Source: SPCO01 sp964579825 (GTDB lineage Bacteria; Chloroflexota; Limnocylindria; Limnocylindrales; CSP1-4). From it: DNA of 64,000 bases. The notes under the pieces are model-generated. The model had not been told where the DNA came from. It did no database searches and saw only the letters and a program-made list of their open reading frames with translations. The stretch spans positions 53,658 to 117,657 of the forward strand of contig CAZOHT010000005.1 in NCBI GenBank assembly GCA_964579825.1, in the 5' to 3' direction. This document shows, piece after piece, positions 56,166-62,928 of the stretch (position 1 is the stretch's first letter; the number at the start of each line of letters is the position of its first letter). Position numbers and translations under genes: made by a program.

Positions 56166-57410
56166 TCAGATCAGCCAGGGCTCCGTCTGGCGGCCGTCGA
56201 GGAAGGTGCAGGACGACCCGTCGAAGAACGCGTCCTCCTCGAGCATGGCCTGGACCACCTGGCCGTCCCACTCCCGGACCGGGACCCGGGCCTGGAGCTC
56301 GATCGAGTAGGCCGTCATCGGCCAGACCGGGTAGTCGCCCGGGCCATCGACCGCGACCTGGTTGTCCCACAGCCCGATCGAGGGACCGGCCGCGTGCCCG
56401 TGGAGGCCGATGGGATGCGTGTACACGAGGCCGTCGATGCCCTCGGCGGTCGCAGCGTCGAGGGTCCGTCGGAGCACGTCGTTGCCGGTGCCGCCCACCG
56501 CCATCTCGGCCATCAACAGGTCCTGGAGGCGATTGGCGCACGCGATGGCCGCCGAGAGGCCCGCGGGTGCGGCGGTCTCGCCGCGTCGCAGGACGTAGGC
56601 GTGCTGCTGCTGGTCCGTCCAGTAGCCGTCGTCGACGATGCCGAAGTCGATGTGGACGAGGTCGCCAGGTTCGATCACCGTCTCGGTGAGTCTGCCGGCG
56701 AACGAGTCGCGCGGTCCGGTGCCCTGTCGCTGGACACTGCAGGTGGGCTGGAACCAGGAGCCATGGCCGGCGGCGTGGACGGCGTCGCGGAGCCACCATT
56801 CGACCTGCGCGGTCGTGGTCGTACCGGGGGTGATCACCTCGGCCGAGAGGGCGCGCCGCAGGTAGCCGTGGGAGGCGCGGCAGGCGTCGGCCATGCGCGC
56901 TCGCTCCGCGGGGAGGCGGGTCTCCAGCCAGCCGACGGCCGCGGACTCGGCACTCACCAGTCGGGCCGCGAACCCCGGCGGCAGCGCAGCGACCAGGCCG
57001 TCGCGCTCCGAGGCCGAGAGACCGTCAGCCAGCGGGAACGTCGGGGAGCTGTCGATCCCGATGCGGGCGGGGTCGGCCTCGGCGAGGAGCCCGGCCAAGC
57101 GCCGCCACTGGTCCGGCTCCTCCTCCGGATCCCAGGCAGAGGGAAAGGCCTCCCCCACGGCGTAGCGGGCGACGGCCATCCGCCGGACACCCTCCGTGTC
57201 CCGCACGAACAGCAGGATCGTGCGGCGGCGGGCCGTGTCCAGCCAGGTCGCGGGCAGCATCGTCGCCAGGACGGGGTCCTCGGCGTACTCGCGGGCGACC
57301 AGGACCCAGGCGTCGAGGCCGGCCCGCTCCATGAGGGTCGGGACGAGGCTGTCGAGGCGTTCCGTGAGCAGGCGGTCATGGGCGTCGGCGCGGGCGCGGA
57401 GATCGGTCAT
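56166..57410 (-). CDS. M24-family metallopeptidase (Xaa-Pro aminopeptidase-like)
   Basis: A 414-residue protein with the creatinase/prolidase layout: an N-terminal domain to about 160 and a C-terminal pita-bread domain. Metal ligand candidates are the two Asp of HIDFGIVDDGYWTDQ, the His of HPIGLHGHAAGPSIG, Glu in YSIELQARVP and Glu in AMLEEDAFFDG. The sequence is divergent around the last ligands, so activity is likely but not certain. Cytoplasmic. A weak -10-like CAGCAT ends 6 nt before the ATG. It diverges from the second sigma gene. Confidence 0.78.
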   Translation of the reverse strand: MTDLRARADAHDRLLTERLDSLVPTLMERAGLDAWVLVAREYAEDPVLATMLPATWLDTARRRTILLFVRDTEGVRRMAVARYAVGEAFPSAWDPEEEPDQWRRLAGLLAEADPARIGIDSSPTFPLADGLSASERDGLVAALPPGFAARLVSAESAAVGWLETRLPAERARMADACRASHGYLRRALSAEVITPGTTTTAQVEWWLRDAVHAAGHGSWFQPTCSVQRQGTGPRDSFAGRLTETVIEPGDLVHIDFGIVDDGYWTDQQQHAYVLRRGETAAPAGLSAAIACANRLQDLLMAEMAVGGTGNDVLRRTLDAATAEGIDGLVYTHPIGLHGHAAGPSIGLWDNQVAVDGPGDYPVWPMTAYSIELQARVPVREWDGQVVQAMLEEDAFFDGSSCTFLDGRQTEPWLI

Positions 57411-57471
57411 CGGCCCATGCTGCCACAGGGACCGGTTCGGATCTGGGGGACCGGAGAGATGGCCATCGAAT

Positions 57472-57505
57472 CACTTGACCCATGCCCGAGCATCTGTGGG
57501 GCATG
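57472..57505 (+). promoter_or_regulatory. Promoter-like element shared by both ECF sigma genes
   Basis: Second copy of the element at 50177-50210, with TTGACC at 57475-57480 inside the distal block and CATCTGTGGGGC directly before ATG 57503. Confidence 0.45.
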
Positions 57506-58054
57506 ACGTCGGTGACGGGCAACTTGGATGACACGCTCGCAAGGGCGATCCCGCTCGCGGTGAGCGGGGACCAGGCTGCCTTCGCCCGGATCGTCCAGGC
57601 CCATCACGGGGACATGACCCGGGTCTGCTACGTCATCTGCGGCGACCTCGACCTCGCCGACGAAGCCGTCCAATCGGCCTGGGCCATCGCCTGGAGGAAG
57701 CTCGGGACGCTCAAGGATCCCGAACGATTGCGACCGTGGCTGGTGTCCGTGGCCGCCAACGAGGCGCGCCAACTCCTTCGCCATCGCCGCCGCCGCACGG
57801 TCGTGGAGCTGTCGGTGTCGCCGGGGCCGGAGTACGGCGCCGCATCCGATCCGGCTGGCCGCACCGCCGACCTCGACCTCGCCAACGCGCTGGCACGGCT
57901 GGACCCGGACGATCGCGCCTTGCTGGCCCTGCGATATGTCGCCGGTTTCGACTCCACCGAGCTGGCCCGCGCGACCGGCCGGTCCGCGTCCGGCACGCGC
58001 GCCCGCCTGGCCCGCCTACTCGACCGACTTCGAACGGAGCTTGGGGATGACTGA
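57503..58054 (+). CDS. ECF-type RNA polymerase sigma factor, second copy
   Basis: A 183-residue paralogue of the sigma factor at 50208. Region 2: AFARIVQAHHGDMTRVCYVICGD, DEAVQSAWAIAWRKLGTLKDP, LRPWLVSVAANEARQLLRHRRRR. Region 4: LDPDDRALLALRYVAGFDSTELARATGRSASGTRARLARLLDRLRTEL. I choose ATG 57503 because the paralogue also begins right after TGGGGC; ATG 57482 would add seven residues. It overlaps the next gene by 8 nt (ATGACTGA), as in the first locus. Confidence 0.9.
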   Translation: MTSVTGNLDDTLARAIPLAVSGDQAAFARIVQAHHGDMTRVCYVICGDLDLADEAVQSAWAIAWRKLGTLKDPERLRPWLVSVAANEARQLLRHRRRRTVVELSVSPGPEYGAASDPAGRTADLDLANALARLDPDDRALLALRYVAGFDSTELARATGRSASGTRARLARLLDRLRTELGDD

Positions 58055-59318
58055 CCGGCAGATGTTCGAGACCCGCCTGGAGTCGCGACTCGCCGCGTAT
58101 GCGACGACGTCGGACCGACCGGTGGACGCGGCCCGGATCACCGGACAAGCCGTGGCGAGCGGCGGGACCGGGAGGCGGTTCACGTGGCCCGGACTCGCGC
58201 TGGGCGGTGGCCGCCTCGCGGCGCCCGGACTCGCGCTGGGCGGTGGCCGCCTCGCGGCCCCGATGATCGTCTGGTTGGTGGTCCTGGCGTTGGTGACGGC
58301 GCTCCTGGCGGTCGGCCTGCTCGTCGGGGGCCGCCGAGAGCCACCGGCGATCGTCCAGGTGCCACCGACGCCATCGCCGACCGTGGCGCCGCGCTTCGCC
58401 ATCCTCCCGGGTGAGCCATGGATCGTCTATGGCTCACCGAGCGGCGCCCGGACGGGCGGCGGCCTGATGCTCGTCCGGGAGGACGGGACCGACCGCCACG
58501 AGATCCTTGCCCGCCCAGGGGTGCGCCTGGACCACCCCGACTGGTCGCGCGACGGGACCCGGCTCGCGTTCGAGACCTGGACGCCGGACGCCACCGAGCC
58601 GACCGTGGACCGGATCGACATCTGGATCTCGAACGCGGACGGTTCCGGCGCCCATCAGGTCACGACGTGCGTGTCGCCCTGCCTGCAGCGGGCCTACCCC
58701 GCGTGGTCGCCCGACGGGACGCGGCTGGCCCTGGTCCGGTACGACCGGGCGCCCGGTGGGACCTGGGGTCCGAGCGCGGTCGAGATCCTGGACCTGGTCA
58801 GCGGCGATGTCTGGGTCGTCGCCCAGACCGACGATGGATCCAGCGTCTTCTACAACCCGCGCTGGTCGCCGGCGGGGGACCAGCTGGTGGTCGGTCTCGA
58901 GACCTACACGGACGCGACCGAGACGACCAACCTGTCGGCACGGCTGGCCGTGCTGGGTGTCCACCCGGATGCGGTGCCTCGCCTCATCACCCCCACCGAT
59001 CTCGAGGCGCGTTACCCGGACTGGCACCCGATCGACGACCGGATCGTGTTCCAGGCGGCGGCCCGCCAGCCACCATCGTCCACGACCGACCTGTACCTGA
59101 TCGAGGCCGATGGCACCGGGCTGACGAACCTGACCGAGCTCGGCGTCGGGCGCGGCGCCGAGATGCCGACCTGGACACCCGACGGGCTCCGGATCGCCTA
59201 CAGCCAGCAGGCGCGGTCGCCCGTCAAGACCGCGGCATTCATCGAAGCGGATGGTTCCGGCGCCACGCCAGTGAGCGCCGACCTGGCTGCGGCACCTCGC
59301 CTCAGGCCGACGCCCTAG
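58047..59318 (+). CDS. Putative anti-sigma membrane protein with external TolB-like propeller
   Basis: A 423-residue protein. Cytoplasmic residues 1-45 (FETRLESRLAAYATTSDRPVDAARI) align with the N-terminus of the first anti-sigma candidate. Then comes a tandem duplicated 12-residue linker, one TM helix about 73-95 (MIVWLVVLALVTALLAVGLLVGG), a Pro-rich linker, and a propeller with HPDWSRDGTRLAF, YPAWSPDGTRLALV, NPRWSPAGDQLVV, YPDWHPIDDRIVF and MPTWTPDGLRIAY. It ends APRLRPTP. No zinc-type anti-sigma motif. The sensor domain is thus a propeller fused in one chain, as a soluble relative is fused elsewhere to a lipid anchor. Confidence 0.78.
   Translation: MTDRQMFETRLESRLAAYATTSDRPVDAARITGQAVASGGTGRRFTWPGLALGGGRLAAPGLALGGGRLAAPMIVWLVVLALVTALLAVGLLVGGRREPPAIVQVPPTPSPTVAPRFAILPGEPWIVYGSPSGARTGGGLMLVREDGTDRHEILARPGVRLDHPDWSRDGTRLAFETWTPDATEPTVDRIDIWISNADGSGAHQVTTCVSPCLQRAYPAWSPDGTRLALVRYDRAPGGTWGPSAVEILDLVSGDVWVVAQTDDGSSVFYNPRWSPAGDQLVVGLETYTDATETTNLSARLAVLGVHPDAVPRLITPTDLEARYPDWHPIDDRIVFQAAARQPPSSTTDLYLIEADGTGLTNLTELGVGRGAEMPTWTPDGLRIAYSQQARSPVKTAAFIEADGSGATPVSADLAAAPRLRPTP
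58187..58258 (+). repeat. Exact 36-bp tandem duplication inside the anti-sigma gene
   Basis: Two identical 36-bp units (58187-58222, 58223-58258) encode PGLALGGGRLAA twice, just before the TM helix. No base differs, so it is recent or is kept by slippage. Confidence 0.9.
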
Positions 59319-59357
59319 CGCCCTCGCGTTCCACGTCACCCCGGAAGGAGAATCACC

Positions 59358-60473
59358 ATGTCCCTGGTCCAGCGCACCATGCGAACCGCCGTTCCCGCCG
59401 CGTTCGTGGTCATCGTTTGCGCCTGTACGCCGGCCGCCGCGGTCCCGTCGGAGGTGTCCGCCTCGATCCCGGCGACGGCGTCCCTGACGACCCAGCCGTC
59501 CGTGGCGACACCATCGGCACCTCCGAGTCCCACCCCGATCGCGGTCCTCGACGGTGAGCCGTGGGTCCTCTCGGGCTGGTACCTGCCGGGCAAGCGGACG
59601 AAGGACCTCTTCCTGACCCGGCCCGACGGCACCGACTCGCATGCGGTCCTTACCGATCTCCCCGGCGAACGTGTGGCGCCTGCCTGGGCGCCCGACGGGC
59701 AGCGGTTCGCGTTCGTGACCCGCGACGCCTCCACGCCGTACGGATCGATCTGGACGGCGGATGCGGATGGCTCAGGGGCGGCGATGCTGACCGATGGCGG
59801 CGGTGACTGTCCGGGTGGCATCTTCCATCCCACCTGGTCGCCCGACGGTTCGAGGCTGGCGGTCGTGTGCTACCCGGATATCGACCCGGGTGGCGGGTCG
59901 ATCGCCACCTTCGATCCCGCCACGGGGACCGTGGATCGCCTCTACACGGTGACGTGGCCTGAGCACCTCGACGGCCCACCCAGCTGGTCTCCCGACGGCA
60001 AGTCGCTCGCGTTCGCGATCCTTCACTGGGATCCAACGGACCAGTTCCTCGACGGGTCGCTCGTCGCCGTGGTGCCTGCGGCAGGCGGACCGGCGGATCG
60101 CCTCACGGCCTTCGAGACGAACATGTCCGGGCCGACGTGGAGCCCGGATGGCAACGAGCTCGCGATGTACTCCTACGACCTCGGCAACATGCACACGACC
60201 GATCAGGCGTCCAACGTGTTCGCGATCAGGCCCGATGGGACAGGGCTGCGCCAGATCACCAGGTCGGCCGTCGATGGACACATGCGGATCACGACCCCGC
60301 GCTGGAGTCCGGACGGCGCGCAGCTGATGGTCACGGTCGGGGTCGCGCCGCCGAGCGCCGGGCCGTTAGCGACCGTCAACGACCTTCGACTCGGCGTCGT
60401 CGACGCCGCCGGCGGGGAGCCCGTCCTGTGGCCGCCGACCATCCATGGAGGGGTCGTGCGGCCGACACCCTGA
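59358..60473 (+). CDS. Lipoprotein-like TolB/PD40 beta-propeller protein
   Basis: A 371-residue protein. Signal AVPAAFVVIVCACTPAAA with a possible lipobox Cys near 23, a linker rich in S/T/A/P, then propeller blades APAWAPDGQRFAF, HPTWSPDGSRLAV, PPSWSPDGKSLAF, GPTWSPDGNELAM and TPRWSPDGAQLMV. It ends GVVRPTP. AAGGAG lies about 7 nt before the ATG. It is 39 bp after the second anti-sigma gene, mirroring the first locus where a propeller lipoprotein also follows. The stop is directly at a scaffold gap. Confidence 0.8.
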   Translation: MSLVQRTMRTAVPAAFVVIVCACTPAAAVPSEVSASIPATASLTTQPSVATPSAPPSPTPIAVLDGEPWVLSGWYLPGKRTKDLFLTRPDGTDSHAVLTDLPGERVAPAWAPDGQRFAFVTRDASTPYGSIWTADADGSGAAMLTDGGGDCPGGIFHPTWSPDGSRLAVVCYPDIDPGGGSIATFDPATGTVDRLYTVTWPEHLDGPPSWSPDGKSLAFAILHWDPTDQFLDGSLVAVVPAAGGPADRLTAFETNMSGPTWSPDGNELAMYSYDLGNMHTTDQASNVFAIRPDGTGLRQITRSAVDGHMRITTPRWSPDGAQLMVTVGVAPPSAGPLATVNDLRLGVVDAAGGEPVLWPPTIHGGVVRPTP

Positions 60474-60573
60474 NNNNNNNNNNNNNNNNNNNNNNNNNNN
60501 NNNNNNNNNNNNNNNNNNNNNNNNNNNNNNNNNNNNNNNNNNNNNNNNNNNNNNNNNNNNNNNNNNNNNNNNN
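60474..60573. other. Scaffold gap of 100 N
   Basis: The flanks of this gap do not repeat each other, so its true size is unknown. It hides the start of the next gene. Confidence 0.95.
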
Positions 60574-61547
60574 ACCGGGCTGCGCGCGTAACCGCGCTGC
60601 TCCTCGCCGCGGTCGTGTCGGCCGCGTGCGGGGCGAGCCAGGTACCGTCTCCCCCGGCGACCACTGCCGGCTCGACGGCAGCGACGCCTGCCTCACCGAC
60701 CCCGGCAGCATCCCCGTCCATGGTCGCGGCGTCGCCCGGGATCTCGGCCACGAACATGGTGGATATCGGCGGGCGGTCCCTGTACGCGTCGTGCCTCGGC
60801 GAGTCGGCGCCGGGCGAGCCCACGGTCGTCTTCGAGCACGGGCTGGGCGGAGGCGCCGGGGCCTGGGTCTCGACCCAGCTGGCGGTCGCCGAGACCGTCC
60901 GGGCATGCGTCTACGCACGGGCCGGGGCAGGTCCGAGCGACCCGGCCGACACGCCGCGCACGACGCAGGACCTTGCCGACGACCTCACGGTGCTCCTGGC
61001 CCGCGCTGGGATCCAGCCACCGTACGTCTTCGTCAGCCACAGCATGGGTCCGTGGGTCACGACGCTCTACACCGTGGCGCATCCGGACACGGTCGTGGGA
61101 CTGGTCTTCGTGGACCCGCGCGGCCCGGGCGTGACTGACGAGTGGGTGGCCGCGCTCCCTCCGCAGACGGCGGGTGAATCCGCGGCACTGATGGAGATGC
61201 GCGACTTCCTCGCCGAGATCCTGGTCGACCCACCCGACAATCCGGAGGGTCTCTCCATCGCCGCCAGCGAGGCCGAGGTTCAGGCCGCCCTCGCGACGGA
61301 CAGCCTGCTGTTCGGCGACACGCCGCTCGTCGTCCTGCAGGCGGGCCTGACGCCGAATGCCTGGGCCGATCCCGCGGAGCCTGCCGGGGTGGCCTGGAAG
61401 GCCGCGTGGTTCGATGGCCAGGCGGCGCTGGCAGCCACGTCGACGGCCGGTCGTCTCGACGTCGTCGCGGACAGCGGGCACTTCATCCAGAGCGATGCAC
61501 CGTCCGTCGTGGTCGACGCGATCCTCGAGGTGCTCGCGCGCAGGTGA
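60574..61547 (+). CDS. Alpha/beta-hydrolase lipoprotein, 5' end in gap
   Basis: At least 324 residues are visible. The frame coming out of the gap reads as the end of a lipoprotein signal, VTALLLAAVVSAAC, so only a few codons are missing; GTG 60615 inside it is not the real start. After an S/T/P linker the hydrolase domain has VVFEHGLGGGAGAW, nucleophile VSHSMGPWVTTLY, FVDPRGPG, and a terminal His in VADSGHFIQSDAP. It is an anchored extracellular esterase, lipase or amidase-like enzyme of unknown substrate. Its stop abuts the convergent nitroreductase stop (TGATCA). Confidence 0.82.
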
Positions 61548-62147
61548 TCAGCCCCAGCGATCCCAGCGCGCGAAGTCCTCGAACGGCACCCAGCCGCGCT
61601 TGAGGCTGGGCGACCGAACATCCGGCAGCGGCTTGCCGACCGGCATCACGCCGATCGGAACGAACGCATCGGGGATCCCGAGGTAGGCGCGAAGCTCGTC
61701 GAATGAGTCGGGCTGACTGGGGCCGATGAAGCCGCAGCCGAGGCCCTCGTCGACCGCCGCAAGCATGATGGTCTGCATCGTCGCGCCGATATCGACCCAC
61801 CAGTAGGGGACCGGCCAGGCGTACTCGTTGCCGTCTTCGTCGAGCTTGTCCGGTTCCTGGTAGCGGCGGTGGTAGATCGCCTCGCTGATGCACGGGATGA
61901 ACTGGGCCGCGCACTCGCTGACCCACGGGCCGAAGTCCTCGCGGTACCACTCCTCGCCGAAGATCCGGGCGACCTCCACACGCGTCGCCTGATCCGTGAC
62001 GACTACCAGCCGCTGTCCCTGGCTGAAGCCGGCCGACGGCGTGCGCTGGGCGAGTCGAGCGATCCGCTCGATGACCTCGCGGTCGACGCCGCCCTCCTCG
62101 AACCGGCGCACGGCCCGTCGTTTCATGACGACGTCGTGGAACTCCAT
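61548..62147 (-). CDS. Nitroreductase family protein
   Basis: A 199-residue FMN-dependent nitroreductase-fold protein: the N-terminal KRRAVRRFEEGGVDREVIERI with the FMN phosphate-binding Arg pair, RTPSAGFSQGQRLVVV, WWVDIGATMQTIMLAAVDEGLGCGFIG, and LGIPDAFVPIGVMPVGKP. These match the nitroreductase order of motifs. It reduces nitro groups, quinones or flavins with NAD(P)H; the substrate is unknown. AAGGAGG lies 5 nt before the ATG, the strongest ribosome-binding site nearby. It follows the toxin gene by 10 bp on the same strand. Confidence 0.85.
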   Translation of the reverse strand: MEFHDVVMKRRAVRRFEEGGVDREVIERIARLAQRTPSAGFSQGQRLVVVTDQATRVEVARIFGEEWYREDFGPWVSECAAQFIPCISEAIYHRRYQEPDKLDEDGNEYAWPVPYWWVDIGATMQTIMLAAVDEGLGCGFIGPSQPDSFDELRAYLGIPDAFVPIGVMPVGKPLPDVRSPSLKRGWVPFEDFARWDRWG

Positions 62148-62157
62148 GGAACCTCCT

Positions 62158-62535
62158 TCAGGCGGTCAGGACCTGCGTACCGTAGAGGTCGAAGGCGCGG
62201 TCACGACTCACGACGAGAGCGCCCAGGCGCTCAGCCTGCACGACGAGCATCCGGTCGAACGGATCGCGATGGTGCGGGGGTAGGGATCCAGCGCGCTCGG
62301 CATCCGGCCCGGTGATCGGCAGGACAGCGAAGCCGGCATCGTCCATGGCATCGACCAGGCCGGCCGGGGCGTCCAGCTTGCCGACTGCCCGCTTGATCTC
62401 GATCTCCCAGATGCTCGCCGCCGACACCAGGACGTCGTTGGACGGATCCGCGATCGCGGATCGAGCCTGTGGGGCAAGTGTCGGGTCGTCTCCCAGCCAC
62501 CACAGGACCGCATGGGCGTCGAGCAGCAGGATCAC
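62158..62535 (-). CDS. PIN-domain toxin (VapC family)
   Basis: A 125-residue PIN-domain ribonuclease. Acidic catalytic residues: Asp in LLLDAHAVLWWL (about 6), Glu in ASIWEIEIKRAVG (about 45), and Asp in HHRDPFDRMLVVQAERLGALVVSRDRAFDLY (about 90 and 108). That set defines VapC-type toxins that cut tRNA or rRNA. It overlaps the antitoxin gene by 4 nt (GTGA or ATGA type), the usual order and spacing of VapBC operons. Confidence 0.88.
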   Translation of the reverse strand: MILLLDAHAVLWWLGDDPTLAPQARSAIADPSNDVLVSAASIWEIEIKRAVGKLDAPAGLVDAMDDAGFAVLPITGPDAERAGSLPPHHRDPFDRMLVVQAERLGALVVSRDRAFDLYGTQVLTA

Positions 62536-62768
62536 GACTCGAACGCGTCGAGCACGGTCTCATCCGTCGCGTCGAAGTCCGGCGCGATCCGCACCCGCCC
62601 GCGCCACTGACCGGGCACACGCGGGCTCGTTCGGACCCGGTACGGAACCAGGCGAGCGACCGGCCGGCCGGCTCGCGCGATGACGACCTCCTCCCCGGTC
62701 TCGACACGCTGGACCAGCCGCGAGAGGTGCGTCTTCGCCTCGTGGATGTTGACGGTCGACTCAGTCAT
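62532..62768 (-). CDS. Phd/YefM-type antitoxin
   Basis: A 78-residue antitoxin: the N-terminal VNIHEAKTHLSRLVQRVETGEEVVIARAGRPVARLVP is the Phd/YefM DNA-binding core; the acidic C-terminus (FDATDETVLDAFES) would bind and neutralise the toxin. It starts at ATG 62768 only 7 nt after a -10 box, so the mRNA is probably leaderless. Direct repeats overlap the promoter and are the likely autoregulatory operator. Confidence 0.88.
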   Translation of the reverse strand: MTESTVNIHEAKTHLSRLVQRVETGEEVVIARAGRPVARLVPYRVRTSPRVPGQWRGRVRIAPDFDATDETVLDAFES

Positions 62769-62775
62769 GAGCCGG

Positions 62776-62804
62776 ACCGTAGAGGCTTAGTCCACATTAG
62801 TCAA
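62776..62804 (-). promoter_or_regulatory. Consensus promoter and operator of the toxin-antitoxin operon
   Basis: On the minus strand TTGACT (62799-62804) and TACGGT (62776-62781) are exactly 17 bp apart, and the ATG is 7 nt after TACGGT. This is the best sigma-A promoter in the window. On the plus strand TTAGTC occurs at 62787-62792 and 62797-62802, a 10-bp period that overlaps the -35, fitting repression by the antitoxin complex. Confidence 0.65.
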
Positions 62805-62928
62805 CTCGGAGCGATGCGACCTTCCACGAATGGGCGGTCCGGACTGCCGTCGTCTGGCCGATGGGACACCTGGGTCCTCGCGGACATCTACCTCCCATGG
62901 CGGACATCGCCACGTGGAGAGGGATGTG

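Noticed and set aside
57503..59318. Classical zinc-binding (ZAS) anti-sigma factor
   Set aside because: The cytoplasmic part is too short and has no HxxxCxxC; the anti-sigma role therefore rests on gene order only.
62158..62768. Toxin-antitoxin pair as part of a larger defence island
   Set aside because: Its neighbours are a nitroreductase and a propeller lipoprotein; no restriction, abortive-infection or nuclease genes accompany it.
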